Origin: Pseudomonadota bacterium
Lineage (GTDB): Bacteria > Pseudomonadota > Alphaproteobacteria > Reyranellales > Reyranellaceae
Assembly: GCA_018240745.1 (NCBI GenBank)
Contig: JAFEFF010000183.1
Span: 1 to 53,456 of the forward strand
Direction: 5' to 3'
Length of the DNA: 53,456 bases
Part shown: positions 16,188 through 26,425 of the stretch, in pieces
How the letters are laid out: the number at the start of each line of letters is the position of its first letter
How positions within the stretch are numbered: the stretch's first letter is position 1
The notes under the pieces: generated by a model
What the model saw: the letters and a program-made list of their open reading frames with translations, nothing else
Database searches by the model: none
What the model was told of the DNA's origin: nothing
Position numbers and translations under genes: made by a program

Positions 16188-17405
16188 ATGAAAGCGCTTT
16201 GTCTGCCCTGCCTGACCCTGCTGCTGGCCCTTTTCGCCGGGCCGGCGGCGGCCCAGATCGGGCCCGTCGCGTCGCCGACCGGCCCCGTCATGGCCGGTCC
16301 CTATCTCGCGGTCGATGCGGCGACCGGCGAGACGCTGGTGCAGCGCGATGCGGGCGCCGCCTGGTATCCCGCCTCGCTGACCAAGCTCATGACCATGTAC
16401 ATCGTGTTCGAGGAGATGAAGGCCGGCCGCCTGCAGCCGGGCGATCCGGTGGTCATGTCCAGGCACGCCCTGAGCACGGAGTATGCCGGCTTCCTCGGCG
16501 TGCCGGCCGGCGGCACGATCACGGTCGACACCGCGCTCACCGCGCTGGTCGTGCGCTCGCTGAACGACGTGGCGGTGGCGCTCGGCGAGAAGGTCTCGGG
16601 CTCCGAGCCTGCCTTCGCCCAGCGCATGAACGAGACGGCCAAGCGCCTCGGCATGACGGCGACCCACTATGTCAACGCGCACGGCCTGCCCAATCCAGGC
16701 CAGGTGACGACGGCGCGCGATCTCGCCGTGCTGGCGCTGGCGCTCGCCAGGGACTTCCCGCAGTACTACGGCTACTTCCACGCCGACCGCCTCGACTTCG
16801 GCGCGCGGCACGTCGTCGGCGGCGTGAAGTTCGTCGAGATGTATGCGCCCTATGCCGAGGGCCTGAAGACCGGCTTCATCTGCGCCTCGGGCTTCAACAT
16901 CGTCGGCAGCGCGACGCGCGACGGCCGCCGGCTGATCGCCGTGGCGCTGGGCTTCCGGCGCGCCGACCTGCGCGACGAGTTCCTGGTCCGCCTGTTCGAC
17001 CAGGCCTTTGCGCTCAAGACCGCGGGCAGCCGGCCAAAGGTCTGGCAACTGCGCAACGAGCCCAGCACGCCCGGCAACGTGCTGCCCCAGGGCGAGTGCG
17101 GCATGATCCGCTACGACATGCCGGGCGACGCGGCCTGGCTCGGCACCTACGGCGACTGGAAAACGGCGCGACGCGTCTATGACACGGGCGAAGCCGATCT
17201 CGTCACGTTGGGCGTGACGCAGATCGGCAAGGAGTACATCCTGCCCGTCACCGTCAACAAGGTGACCAGGCAGGCCGCGATCATCGCCGACCTCACGCCC
17301 GACGCGGCCCAGAAACTCTGCGCCTCCTACAAGGCCCGGAAGCAGTTCTGCGAGGTCAAGAAACCCACGGATTTCTCGGCGCCCTTCAGCGGCTTTTGGC
17401 GGTAG
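16188..17405 (+). CDS. D-alanyl-D-alanine carboxypeptidase (PBP5/6 family)
   Basis: A 405-residue secreted penicillin-binding protein that trims the terminal D-Ala from peptidoglycan pentapeptides. A signal peptide covers about residues 1-22 (MKALCLPCLTLLLALFAGPAAAQ). The three active-site motifs of the S11 family are present: S63-L-T-K66 (PASLTKLM), S-L-N (VVRSLNDVAVAL) and K-T-G (EGLKTGFICASGFN). The C-terminal half is a beta-rich extension after about residue 280. There is no obvious C-terminal amphipathic anchor. It is divergent from the MBL gene and followed by accD. Confidence 0.92.
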   Translation: MKALCLPCLTLLLALFAGPAAAQIGPVASPTGPVMAGPYLAVDAATGETLVQRDAGAAWYPASLTKLMTMYIVFEEMKAGRLQPGDPVVMSRHALSTEYAGFLGVPAGGTITVDTALTALVVRSLNDVAVALGEKVSGSEPAFAQRMNETAKRLGMTATHYVNAHGLPNPGQVTTARDLAVLALALARDFPQYYGYFHADRLDFGARHVVGGVKFVEMYAPYAEGLKTGFICASGFNIVGSATRDGRRLIAVALGFRRADLRDEFLVRLFDQAFALKTAGSRPKVWQLRNEPSTPGNVLPQGECGMIRYDMPGDAAWLGTYGDWKTARRVYDTGEADLVTLGVTQIGKEYILPVTVNKVTRQAAIIADLTPDAAQKLCASYKARKQFCEVKKPTDFSAPFSGFWR

Positions 17406-17422
17406 GGCGCCTGTCAGGCGCC
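17406..17422. other. Perfect 17-bp palindrome between dacC-like gene and accD
   Basis: GGCGCCTG-T-CAGGCGCC lies directly after the carboxypeptidase stop codon. It could form a short stem in RNA or bind a dimeric protein. It lacks a T run, so I do not call it a terminator. Confidence 0.45.
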
Positions 17423-17460
17423 TGCTTGGCCCGCGCGGTCATTCATGCGATACCGCGCGC

Positions 17461-18339
17461 ATGAACTGGCTGACCAACTTCGTCCGCCCGAAGCTGCGCG
17501 CGCTGGTCGCCCGCAAGGAGGCGCCGGAGAACCTCTGGCTGAAGTGCCCCAAGTGCGAGCAGATGTTGTTCATGCGGGACTGGGAGGCGAACCAGGAAGT
17601 CTGCACGCATTGCGGCCATCACATGCGCATCCGGCCGCTGAAACGGCTGCCGCATCTGTTCGACGAGGGCAAATACGAGCTGCATCCGCTGCCCAGGGTG
17701 ACGACCGATCCGCTGAAGTTCCGCGACACCGAGCGCTATGAGGCGCGCCTCAAGAAGGCGCAGGCCAAGGCCGAGGGCGCGACCGATGCGCTGGTCGTGG
17801 CGAGCGGCCTGATGGGCAATCGCATGACGGTGATCGCCGCCCTCGACTTCGGCTTCATGGGCGGCTCGATGGGCACGGCCGTGGGCGAGGGCCTGGTGAT
17901 GGCGGCCGAGCTCGCCGTCGCGCGCAAGGCGCCGCTGATCGTATTCTCGGCCTCGGGCGGCGCGCGCATGCAGGAAGGCATCCTGTCGCTGATGCAGCTC
18001 ACCCGCACCACGATCGCCGTGCGCAAGGTCAAGGAAGCGGGCCTGCCCTACATCGTCGTGCTGACCGATCCGACCACCGGCGGCGTGTCGGCTTCGTTCG
18101 CCATGCTGGGCGACATCCATCTCGCCGAGCCCGACGCGATCATCGGCTTCGCCGGCCCGCGCGTGATCCAGGACACGATCCGCCAGGAGCTGCCGGAAGG
18201 CTTCCAGCGCTCGGAGTACCTGCTGGAGCACGGCATGGTCGACGCGGTGGTGCATCGCCACAAGCTGCGCGAGACGCTGATCCGCGTGATCACGCTGCTG
18301 ATGGATCCGCTGGTCGTCGAGAGCGTTGCGGCCGGCTGA
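17461..18339 (+). CDS. accD: Acetyl-CoA carboxylase, carboxyltransferase subunit beta
   Basis: A 292-residue subunit that, with AccA, moves the carboxyl group from biotin to acetyl-CoA to give malonyl-CoA. An N-terminal Cys4 zinc ribbon (CPKCEQ...CTHCGHH, about 27-50) precedes the crotonase-like carboxyltransferase domain: FGFMGGSMGTAVGEG, FSASGGARMQEG, LTDPTTGGVSASFA, IIGFAGPRVIQ and LPEGFQRSEYLLEHG. Length is normal. It forms a pair with folC, which starts 9 bases downstream. Confidence 0.97.
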   Translation: MNWLTNFVRPKLRALVARKEAPENLWLKCPKCEQMLFMRDWEANQEVCTHCGHHMRIRPLKRLPHLFDEGKYELHPLPRVTTDPLKFRDTERYEARLKKAQAKAEGATDALVVASGLMGNRMTVIAALDFGFMGGSMGTAVGEGLVMAAELAVARKAPLIVFSASGGARMQEGILSLMQLTRTTIAVRKVKEAGLPYIVVLTDPTTGGVSASFAMLGDIHLAEPDAIIGFAGPRVIQDTIRQELPEGFQRSEYLLEHGMVDAVVHRHKLRETLIRVITLLMDPLVVESVAAG

Positions 18340-18348
18340 GGCGCGGCC

Positions 18349-19641
18349 ATGACCGACGCCATCCTCGAGCGCCTGACGCGGCTCCATCCGAGGCTGATCG
18401 ATCTCGGGCTGGAGCGGATCGAGCGGCTGCTCGAGCAATTGGGCTCGCCGCACAGGAAGCTGCCGCCGATCGTCCACGTCGCCGGGACCAACGGCAAGGG
18501 TTCGCTGGTCGCCTACCTGCGGGCGATGAGCGAGGCGGCCGGCTATCGCGTGCACGTCTACACTTCGCCGCATCTCGTCAGGTTCAACGAGCGCATCCGG
18601 GTCGCCGGCCGGCTGATCGACGACGCCGCGCTCGACGAGATCCTGACCGAGTGCGAAGAGGTCAATGCCGGCCAGCCGATCACCTTCTTCGAGATCACGA
18701 CCGTGGCGGCGTTCCTCGCGTTCTCCCGTGTGCCGGCGGATCTCACCATCCTGGAGGTCGGCATGGGCGGTCGGCGCGACACCACCAACGTGGTCGATTC
18801 GATGCTCTCGGCAATCACGCCGGTCGGCTACGACCACACCGGCTTCCTGGGCGACAAGCTGGAAGGCATTGCGCTGGAGAAGGCCGGCATCCTGAAGCGC
18901 GCGGTGCCGGCGGTGATCGGCCATCAGCGCGACGTGAGCCTGCAGGTGATCGAGGCCGAAGCAACCAGGCTCGCCGTGCCGCTGTTCCGCATGGGTCGCG
19001 AGTGGCAGGTGACGCCGACGGCGTCCGGCTTCCGTTACGAAAGCGACCTGCAGACGCTCGACCTGCCGGCGCCCGCCCTGGTCGGGGCGCACCAGATCGA
19101 CAATGCGGCGACTGCCGTCGCCTGCGTCGAGCGGCTGCGCGCCGCCAAGTTCGCGATCGACAATTCGGCCGTCAGGAAAGGCCTCGCCTCGGTCGAGTGG
19201 CCGGCGCGGCTGCAAAAGCTGACGCGCGGCCCGCTGGTCGAGGCCCTGCCGCCGGGCTGCGAGCTGTGGCTCGACGGCGGGCACAACGAGGATTGCGGCA
19301 TTGCCCTCGCGCGCATGGCGGCGGAATGGGCCAAGGAACCGGCGCCGCTGCCGCTCTACCTCGTGTTCGGCATGCTGACGACCAAGGACGCCTCGGGCTT
19401 CCTGCGGCCGCTGGCGCGCCACGCCCGGGCCGCGCGCGCCGTGCCGTTTCCCGAGGGCCACAGCGCCTATACACCGGCCGAGGCCTGCGAGAAGGCTGCC
19501 GAGGTCGGGCTCGATTGCCTGCCCGTAAACGACATCGGCGCGGCACTTGAGGACCTGCTGGCCACCCAGCCCGCGCCGATGCGCGTTCTCATCTGCGGAT
19601 CGCTCTACCTCGCGGGCGCCGTGCTGGCCCGCAACGGCTGA
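18349..19641 (+). CDS. folC: Bifunctional folylpolyglutamate synthase / dihydrofolate synthase
   Basis: A 430-residue Mur-ligase-family enzyme that adds glutamate to dihydropteroate and to folates. The ATP-binding P-loop is HVAGTNGKGSLVAYL; other motifs are TSPHLVRFNERI, ILEVGMGGRRDTTNVV, and the lid-domain WLDGGHNEDCG. It follows accD by 9 bases, the common alphaproteobacterial order. It converges on trxA, with a 20-base perfect palindrome between the two stop codons. Confidence 0.96.
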   Translation: MTDAILERLTRLHPRLIDLGLERIERLLEQLGSPHRKLPPIVHVAGTNGKGSLVAYLRAMSEAAGYRVHVYTSPHLVRFNERIRVAGRLIDDAALDEILTECEEVNAGQPITFFEITTVAAFLAFSRVPADLTILEVGMGGRRDTTNVVDSMLSAITPVGYDHTGFLGDKLEGIALEKAGILKRAVPAVIGHQRDVSLQVIEAEATRLAVPLFRMGREWQVTPTASGFRYESDLQTLDLPAPALVGAHQIDNAATAVACVERLRAAKFAIDNSAVRKGLASVEWPARLQKLTRGPLVEALPPGCELWLDGGHNEDCGIALARMAAEWAKEPAPLPLYLVFGMLTTKDASGFLRPLARHARAARAVPFPEGHSAYTPAEACEKAAEVGLDCLPVNDIGAALEDLLATQPAPMRVLICGSLYLAGAVLARNG

Positions 19642-19642
19642 A

Positions 19643-19662
19643 GCTGCGGGCGCGCCCGCAGC
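19643..19662. terminator. Perfect palindrome between convergent folC and trxA
   Basis: GCTGCGGGCG followed by its complement CGCCCGCAGC forms a perfect 20-base palindrome that starts one base after the folC stop and ends three bases before the trxA stop. Its place between convergent genes suggests a shared transcription stop. It lacks a T run, so intrinsic termination is uncertain. Confidence 0.5.
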
Positions 19663-19665
19663 GAA

Positions 19666-19986
19666 TTACGCGATCGAGGTGTTGATCCAGCTCACCAGCT
19701 TCTGTTTCGGCTCGGCGCCGATCTTGGTGGCGGCGACCTGGCCGTTCTTGAACAGCAGCAGCGTCGGGATCGAGCGCACGCCGTAGCGCGTCGGCGCCAT
19801 GGGATTCTCGTCGATATTGACCTTCACGACCTTGAGCTTGCCGTCCATCTCCTTGGAGATGTCCTCGAGCGACGGGCCGATCATGCGGCAGGGGCCGCAC
19901 CACTCGGCCCAGAAATCGACCAGAACCGGTGTGTCGGATTTCAGGACTTCCTGCTCGAAGGTGGCGTCGGTAGCTTTGACGGTCAT
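19666..19986 (-). CDS. trxA: Thioredoxin 1
   Basis: A 106-residue cytoplasmic dithiol reductase. The redox motif is W-C30-G-P-C33 within [14 protein letters not shown], followed by [11 protein letters not shown] and the cis-Pro loop [13 protein letters not shown]. Length and motifs are canonical. Translation begins at ATG 19986 with GGGAGAACCGACG just upstream. It lies 86 bases downstream of addA on the same strand, the usual arrangement in Alphaproteobacteria, and may have its own promoter in that gap. Confidence 0.97.
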   Translation of the reverse strand: MTVKATDATFEQEVLKSDTPVLVDFWAEWCGPCRMIGPSLEDISKEMDGKLKVVKVNIDENPMAPTRYGVRSIPTLLLFKNGQVAATKIGAEPKQKLVSWINTSIA

Positions 19987-20072
19987 CGTCGGTTCTCCCA
20001 AAAACAGTTGAGGCCGGTCGATGGCCCGGCGCCGCCCTTGCCACAAAAAGCTAGGAAGCGGGTCGGTGCGAG

Positions 20073-23000
20073 TCAAGGCGGCTCTGCGTAAGGCATTGAG
20101 GCGTCGAGCGTTTCGGCATCGATCTCCATCAGTCTCGGTGCAGCCGTCCAGAGCAGGAAAGCCCGCACGCGGTGCGTGGGATAGATGCTGGAGAGCAACG
20201 CGCGGTAGAGCGCGAGCTGGCGGCGATAGGCCAGCGCCACGCCTCGGGCGGCGTCCGGCGGCGGCCGGTTGGTCTTGTAGTCGACGATCAGGACTTCGGA
20301 ATGGGTGACCGCCAGGCGGTCGACCTGGCCACTCACGGTGAAGGTGCCGCGCGGCGTCTTCACCGTGCCGATCAGCGGCACCTCGGCGCGCGAGTCCTCG
20401 GCAAACAGGCCCCGGTGAGCAGGTGACTCGGTTACCGCCAGCGCCTCGGCGGCCCATTCGCCGACCTCGGCGTCGCCGAGGCCGTGTCCGGGCTGCGCCA
20501 GGAAGCGGCGCGCCGCCGCCTCGCGCTCGGCCGGCGGCAGGGCAGGCAGATGGCGCAGCAGGTCGTGCAACAGCCGGCCGCGCAGCCACCGACGACGGTC
20601 GTCCTGGGCGAGCGGGCTGTAGGCGCGGGAGGCGCGCGCGGCCTCGTCGGGCAGCGGCTGCGAGGGCGCGAGCGGGGTCGGCGGATCGGGCTCGGCGGGC
20701 GCGGGCTCGCGCGCCCAGGCTTCGAGCCTGGCCACCGTGTCGAGCGCCAGGGCCTGCTGCTCGGGCAGCTCGATGCGGCCTTCATTGACGAGCTCGTAGC
20801 CTTCGCCTTTCCAGCCCAGCTCGCCGAGCTCTGCCGTGAAGTCGAAGGTCTTCCGTGTCGCCCGCACGCGCGGCTCGGGACATTCGCCATCGACGCTGGC
20901 GGCGAGGCCGGCCGCGATGCGGTCGTACCAGCAGCCCTTGTCCTGCGGCTTGCTGCCGATCCAGCCGCCGACATACAGCCGGTCCTCGGCGCGGGTCATC
21001 GCGACATAGAGCAGGCGGTTCTGCTCCTCCAGCGAGCGCCGGCGCACCTCCGCTTTCCAGTTGCGCGCCGCCTCGTTGGCATCGTCGGCGCGAGGCAGCC
21101 ACAGCCGGGTATCGCCGTCGCCGGCCAGAATCCGGTCGAGCTCCTTCGGTACGCGCGTGGTATCGGGCAGGTAGACGACCGGCGCCTGCAGGCCCTTGGA
21201 GGCGTGAACCGTGAGGATGCGCACCTCCTGGCGACGGTTGGCGTCGAGGTCGCGCTTGATCTCGCCGCCGCCCGCCTCGAACCAGCGCAGGAAACCCTGC
21301 AGCGAGGCCGCTTCGCTCCGTTGGTACTGCAGCGCTCTCGCGAGCAGCTCGTCGATCGGATCTGAGGCTTCGTGGCCGAGCCGCTCCAGCAACAGCCGGC
21401 GACCATGCTCGGGCCCCAGCGCCTGGGCGAAGAAATCGAACGGCGTGGTGTAGTCGGCGCGCGCCAGCCAGCGCGACAGAAGGTCGTGCGCGGGAGCGAA
21501 CCCGGGTTCGCGCGCACGCTCGCGCAGGGCCTGCCAGAGATGTGTCTTGCGGTTCCAGGCCAGTGCGAAGAGCTTGTCCTCGTCGAGGCCGACCAGCGGC
21601 GACTTGAGCAGGCAGGCAAGGTTGAGGTCGTCCTGCGGCAAGAGCACGAAGCGCGCCATGGCGAGCAGGTCCTTGATCGCAAGTTCCTCGCCGAGATCGA
21701 GGCGGTCGACGCCGGCCACCTCGATCTGCTCGCGCTTCAGTTCGCGCACGAGGGCGTTGACGAACTCGTTGCGGCGGCGGACCAGCACCATGAAGTGACC
21801 GGCATGCAGCAGCTCGCCTCCTTTGGAACCAGAGAGCGCCCGCCGCTCGCGTCCGACCAGGGTGCGGATGTGCACCGCGATCAGCCGCGCCAGCAATTGG
21901 TGCGGAGGCGTCAGCACGCCGCTCGGCGCCTCGATCGTGGCGTAGTCGGTCTCGACCTTCGCGGCGCCGACCAGCGGCCACAGCTCGACCCGGCCGGGAT
22001 CCTGGCCGCGACTGTGCTGGTGGACCACGACTTCACCGGGCTCGGTCAGTCCGCTCGCGTTGTCGGCCAGGTCGAATACCCAATCGACGGCGTCGAGCAC
22101 CGCCGGCGTCGAGCGGAAAGACACGGTCAGCGGCACCTGGTCGAAATCGCGCTGCGCAAGCTGGATGCGTTCGGCGAACCAGTCGCGCATCTCGGCGAGC
22201 TTGGCGGGGTCGGCGCGCTGGAAGCCGAAGATCGACTGCTTGGTGTCGCCAACCACGAAGATCGTGCGATCGCGATCGTTGGCGCTCTCGCCGGTGAAGA
22301 ACTCCTCGGTCAGCTTGCGGATCACCTGCCACTGGTCGGGGTTGGTGTCCTGCGCCTCATCAACCAGCACGTGGTCGATGCCGCCGTCGAGCTTGTAGAG
22401 CACCCAGGCGGCGCTTTCCGACGTGTCGAGCAGCCGCCGCGTGGCGACGATCAGGTCGTCGTAGTCGAGCACGCCGCGCCGCCGTTTGGCCGCGGTGAAG
22501 CGGCGGATGATGTCGAGCCCGAGCCGCAGCAGCGACAACGTCAGCTCGACCAGCGCCTGCCCGCGGGCGCATTCGAGGCGCGCCGCCTCGCTCTCGAGAA
22601 TGTCGACGATGCCGGGCAACCGCTTCTGTGCGGCCTTGGTGGCCAGCGTCTTGCGCACCTGGCCGCTGCCGGTGAAATAGATCTCGCGATAGGCGGTGCT
22701 GAGATCGTCGCGATCGTCGGCCAGCCAGGCGGCGATCCTCTCGCCATTGGGACCATCGGTCTTGCCACCGGCCTCGATCAGCGCGCGCGCCGCCTCGCGC
22801 AGCGCCGCCTCGTCGAGCGGCGGCACCTGCTCGCAGTTCAGCTGCTTGCGCAGCTGGCGGCCCAGCTTTCCGAGGCCGGCTTCGTTCCGGATCCGGGAGA
22901 GCAGCCAGGCGCGCTCGGACAGGAGCCGCTTCATCAGTTCGGCGTATTCGGCGATCGAAATGCGGCGTGCGACCGTGGCCAGCGCGGTGCGCAGGAGCTC

Positions 23001-23531
23001 CGGCGCTTCGGACTCCGCCAGCTCCTCGATCTGCTGGTCCTGTGCCTGGCGCAGGAGCGTCGCGGCCTCCGCTTCGTCCATCACCTCGAAGCCCGGCGGC
23101 ACGTTGGCCTCGATCGGAAAGCGCTTGAGCAGCGCTTGGCAGAAGGCGTGGATGGTCTGGATCTGGATGCCGCCCGGCGCATCGAGTACGCGCGCGAACA
23201 GCCGGCGGGCGAGGCTGCGCTGCTCGGCCTGCGGCACCTCGTCGATCAGCGTGGTGATCGCCTTGCCGAGCGTTTCGTCGTCGGCCATCGCCCAGCGGCC
23301 GAGCTGGGCGGCCAAACGGTTGCGCATCTCCGCTGCCGCCGCCTTGGTGAAGGTGAGGCAGAGGATGCGTTCGGGCGGCACGCCGGCCAGCAGGAGGCGC
23401 GTCACGCGATCGGTCAGCACCTTGGTCTTGCCGGTGCCGGCATTGGCCTCGACCCAAGCCGAGAGGTTCGGCGCGGTGGCGCGGCGCTGCGCGGCGCCAG
23501 CGAGCTCCATCGGATCGCTCAGGTCGCCCAT
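20073..23531 (-). CDS. addA: Double-strand break repair helicase-nuclease AddA
   Basis: A 1152-residue UvrD-type SF1A helicase fused to a RecB-like nuclease; with AddB it processes double-strand ends for recombination. Walker A is ANAGTGKT with Lys35; Walker B is [15 protein letters not shown]; other helicase motifs are [17 protein letters not shown] and [17 protein letters not shown]. The C-terminal nuclease has D1084-Y-K1086 (VDYKTNR) and the QxxxY element [14 protein letters not shown] 23531 has GGAGAAGGACGA directly upstream and overlaps the addB end by 13 bases; an in-frame upstream start at 23555 is less likely. Confidence 0.95.
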   Translation of the reverse strand: MGDLSDPMELAGAAQRRATAPNLSAWVEANAGTGKTKVLTDRVTRLLLAGVPPERILCLTFTKAAAAEMRNRLAAQLGRWAMADDETLGKAITTLIDEVPQAEQRSLARRLFARVLDAPGGIQIQTIHAFCQALLKRFPIEANVPPGFEVMDEAEAATLLRQAQDQQIEELAESEAPELLRTALATVARRISIAEYAELMKRLLSERAWLLSRIRNEAGLGKLGRQLRKQLNCEQVPPLDEAALREAARALIEAGGKTDGPNGERIAAWLADDRDDLSTAYREIYFTGSGQVRKTLATKAAQKRLPGIVDILESEAARLECARGQALVELTLSLLRLGLDIIRRFTAAKRRRGVLDYDDLIVATRRLLDTSESAAWVLYKLDGGIDHVLVDEAQDTNPDQWQVIRKLTEEFFTGESANDRDRTIFVVGDTKQSIFGFQRADPAKLAEMRDWFAERIQLAQRDFDQVPLTVSFRSTPAVLDAVDWVFDLADNASGLTEPGEVVVHQHSRGQDPGRVELWPLVGAAKVETDYATIEAPSGVLTPPHQLLARLIAVHIRTLVGRERRALSGSKGGELLHAGHFMVLVRRRNEFVNALVRELKREQIEVAGVDRLDLGEELAIKDLLAMARFVLLPQDDLNLACLLKSPLVGLDEDKLFALAWNRKTHLWQALRERAREPGFAPAHDLLSRWLARADYTTPFDFFAQALGPEHGRRLLLERLGHEASDPIDELLARALQYQRSEAASLQGFLRWFEAGGGEIKRDLDANRRQEVRILTVHASKGLQAPVVYLPDTTRVPKELDRILAGDGDTRLWLPRADDANEAARNWKAEVRRRSLEEQNRLLYVAMTRAEDRLYVGGWIGSKPQDKGCWYDRIAAGLAASVDGECPEPRVRATRKTFDFTAELGELGWKGEGYELVNEGRIELPEQQALALDTVARLEAWAREPAPAEPDPPTPLAPSQPLPDEAARASRAYSPLAQDDRRRWLRGRLLHDLLRHLPALPPAEREAAARRFLAQPGHGLGDAEVGEWAAEALAVTESPAHRGLFAEDSRAEVPLIGTVKTPRGTFTVSGQVDRLAVTHSEVLIVDYKTNRPPPDAARGVALAYRRQLALYRALLSSIYPTHRVRAFLLWTAAPRLMEIDAETLDASMPYAEPP

Positions 23532-26425
23532 TCGTCCTTCTCCGTCGACGACCATTCGGCCACCCGCTCGAGGTGCTCATAGTCGTTGAAGTGCGGGCTG
23601 AACTCGGGCCAGGGCAGGGCGGCGTAGGGCGTCGACGGATCGCCGAACTGGTCGATCATCTTCTGCACGAGCGCGATCATCTGCGACACCAGCGTGTCGC
23701 TGTCCTCGACCACGACCACCCTGCCGCCGTCGCCGAGGCCATTGGCCTGCCAATAGGCGAGATGCACCGTGCGCGGCTCGCCCTCGATTTTCTCGAACTG
23801 CATCGCCGCCTCGAGCAGCAGCTGGGGCGAGAAAAGGCCGACGAGCTCCTTCTTCGAAGGCACGCGGCCGGTCTTGTAGTCGATGATCTCGCGGCCGCCG
23901 GGCTCGATCTCGTCGACCCGGTCGGCGACCGCCGTGACGGTGAGCGGCCCGAGCGCGAGCGAGCCCGGCGTCTCGCTGGCGAGCAGCCTGGTGCCGGCGG
24001 CGCGGCGCGCGTTCTCGGTGACGATGAACCAGCGGGCCAGCCGCTGGAAGCGCGGCCACCAGAAGGCGCGCTCGGCCGGCGCGGCCAGCACTGTCGCCAG
24101 ATGCCGCTCGCCCATGTTCTCGAAGATCGTCAGCGCATCGGCCGGCAGGGTGCCTTCGGGGTAGGCCTTCAGGAACTCGTCGAGCGTGTCGTGCAGGCGC
24201 GAGCCACGTTCGGCGGCGCCCAACTCCTCCTCCAGCGGATCGAGCCGCCGGAGCCTGAGGATCTGCCGCGCATAGAGCCCGTAGGGATCGCGCCGCCACT
24301 GCTCGACGCTGGAGACCGAGAGCTGCCGGGGCCGCGCCTCGATCGGCGGCTTCGGCCTTGGCTGCGGCCACGGCTTGTAGCCGCCGGGATCGTCGAACGC
24401 GCCTGCCCAGGCGACGTAGCTGCGCCGGCCGCGCTGGATGTATTCCGGCGGCGCCAGTCCGCTTTCGGGATCCCAGCCGAACAGCGCGTCAAGCCGCGCC
24501 AGCCAGCGCGACGGCACGGTCGGCGTGCCGCCCTCGCGCTCGGCACGGGTCAGCAGGACGCGCTCGGCCGCCAGCGCCGCGGCGAAGTCGTGCGCCGACA
24601 GGCCGATGCGGCGCTCGGGTTGCGGCAGGCCAAGCTGCTTGCGCATCGGCCGGTTGATCCATGGGCCAGTCTCGACGGCCGGCGGCCAGGTACCTTCGTT
24701 CAGGCCGCCCAGCACCAGCAGGTCGGCGCGTTGCAATCGCGCTTCCAGCGGTCCCCAGATGGCGAGCCGGGGGTGGCGGCCGTGGCGGGGGCGAATGGTC
24801 TCGGTCGCGAGCATGGTGGTGAGCAGCGCCGGCCATTCGCCGCCGGCGACGTGCTTCCGCCCGCTCCATGCCGAGCGCAGGCTTGCCAATGCATCGGCCA
24901 GCGCTTCGCCCGCATCGCCCGACCACAGCGCGTCGCCGGACGTGCACTGCTCGGCCGCAGCGATCGTGAGATCGATCAAGATGTCGGGCGCCGCGCCGAC
25001 CTCGACGGCGGCGCAGAGATCGGCTGTTGCGCGGGCGAGCCGGTCGAGCAGGTCGACGACGTCGGGCCGGTCCTGGGCCACCTTCTTCAGCAGCACCGCG
25101 AGGCCGGGATCGGGCTTCAGCCCGCGCAGGCCCTTGCGGTCGAGCCGCCGCGCCGCGTCGAGCAGCGCGGCGCGCGTAAGCCCGAGCGTGCACAATGGAT
25201 GCTTCAGCAGGGCGAGCAGGTCGACCGGGGCGAAACCCGAGTCCACGGCGGCGAGCAGGGCTCGAAGCAGGGTGGCGGGCGGCGTGTCGGCGAGCGGTTG
25301 GCCGGCCGAGTCGTCGATGTCGATGTCCCAGCGGCGCAGCTCGGCCGTGACCCGGCGCGCGAGGTCGCGGTCGGGCGTGACGAGGGCGGCAGTGCGATGG
25401 GGGGTCGCCAGCGCCTCGCGCAGGGCAAGCGCGATCACCAGCGCCTCCTGGTGCGGCGTGGCGCAGTCCGCTCGCGTGACGTGGTCCAGCGCGGCGGGCT
25501 TGGGTTTCTGCCAGGTGTCGGTGGTCTCGGCGGGCCGCATCAGCTCGGTGATCAGCTGCCGCCGCGCGAGGTCGCCAACGCTGCCCGGCCACTCGGCGAC
25601 CTTGGTGCGCTCGTGGCCGAGGCTTGCCAGCAGCTCGCGCAGGCCGAACTGTGGATGAGTCGGATCGAGCTTGGCCCAACTCGCGTCGTCCATCTCGCGG
25701 TCGAGCCCCGGCAGCACGATCGCGCCCTGCGGCAGGCCCGCAATGACCGCAAGCAACTCGCGCGTCGCAGGCTGCGAGCCGGTCGAACCGGCGGCAATCA
25801 CCGGTGTGGTGGGCGGCCGCTCGCGCCACCGCGCGGCCTGGGCGCAGATCGCGCGCGTGCGCCGGTCTAACGCGTCGATCTGGCCGCGCTCGGCGAGGAT
25901 CTGCGGCCAGTGCTCGCCGACGATCGCGAGGAAGCGCAGCGTGCGCTGCCAGTGGGTGGCAAAGTTGCCGTCGACCAGCACTTCGAGCTTCTCGAACGGC
26001 ACGCCATCGATTGCGAGCTCGTCGAGCAGGCTGCCCAACTCGCGCGCGAGCTTCAGGGCCTGCGCCGCGGTCTGCGCGATCGGCTCGCTGTCTTCGACCG
26101 GAAAGCGCAGCACGAGCTCGCTAAGGATGGCTTCGCGCTCGGGGCGACCGATCGCGGGCGGCAGGGTGAGCGCTTCACCGCCGGGCGGGTCGTTCCAGAC
26201 GTCGTCGTCGAGATCGCCGAGCGGCGTCATCTGCGGCAGCAGGGTGGGCCTGCCGCCCGAGGCGCGCAGGAAGGCCTCGCGCAGCGAACGGACCGAGCGG
26301 CGGGTCGGCAGCAGGATCTGGATGTCGGCGAGCTTCAGCGGATCGCGGCCGTATTCGTCCAACACGCCGGCCGCCAGTTCGTCGGCGAAGCGGCGGTCGA
26401 TGCCGATCGAGAAGACGCCCTTCAT
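23519..26425 (-). CDS. addB: Double-strand break repair protein AddB, alphaproteobacterial type
   Basis: A 968-residue partner of AddA. It starts MKGVFSIGIDRRFADELAAG, with DIQILLPTRRSVRSLREAFLR where Gram-positive AddB has a Walker A motif, so an ATPase P-loop is not seen; this is normal for the alphaproteobacterial subfamily. A long helicase-like middle includes LLVLGGLNEGTWPPA. The C-terminal RecB-type nuclease has D849-Y-K851 (EIIDYKTGRVPSKKEL) and SPQLLLEAAM. I do not see the four-Cys iron-sulfur pattern of the Bacillus protein. The ATG overlaps the murU stop (ATGA) and its 3' end overlaps addA, so murU-addB-addA are translationally coupled. Confidence 0.93.
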   Translation of the reverse strand: MKGVFSIGIDRRFADELAAGVLDEYGRDPLKLADIQILLPTRRSVRSLREAFLRASGGRPTLLPQMTPLGDLDDDVWNDPPGGEALTLPPAIGRPEREAILSELVLRFPVEDSEPIAQTAAQALKLARELGSLLDELAIDGVPFEKLEVLVDGNFATHWQRTLRFLAIVGEHWPQILAERGQIDALDRRTRAICAQAARWRERPPTTPVIAAGSTGSQPATRELLAVIAGLPQGAIVLPGLDREMDDASWAKLDPTHPQFGLRELLASLGHERTKVAEWPGSVGDLARRQLITELMRPAETTDTWQKPKPAALDHVTRADCATPHQEALVIALALREALATPHRTAALVTPDRDLARRVTAELRRWDIDIDDSAGQPLADTPPATLLRALLAAVDSGFAPVDLLALLKHPLCTLGLTRAALLDAARRLDRKGLRGLKPDPGLAVLLKKVAQDRPDVVDLLDRLARATADLCAAVEVGAAPDILIDLTIAAAEQCTSGDALWSGDAGEALADALASLRSAWSGRKHVAGGEWPALLTTMLATETIRPRHGRHPRLAIWGPLEARLQRADLLVLGGLNEGTWPPAVETGPWINRPMRKQLGLPQPERRIGLSAHDFAAALAAERVLLTRAEREGGTPTVPSRWLARLDALFGWDPESGLAPPEYIQRGRRSYVAWAGAFDDPGGYKPWPQPRPKPPIEARPRQLSVSSVEQWRRDPYGLYARQILRLRRLDPLEEELGAAERGSRLHDTLDEFLKAYPEGTLPADALTIFENMGERHLATVLAAPAERAFWWPRFQRLARWFIVTENARRAAGTRLLASETPGSLALGPLTVTAVADRVDEIEPGGREIIDYKTGRVPSKKELVGLFSPQLLLEAAMQFEKIEGEPRTVHLAYWQANGLGDGGRVVVVEDSDTLVSQMIALVQKMIDQFGDPSTPYAALPWPEFSPHFNDYEHLERVAEWSSTEKDEWAT

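Noticed and set aside
21372..23582. A 736-codon plus-strand frame over addA
   Set aside because: It is the complement of the conserved AddA helicase and shows no motif of its own.
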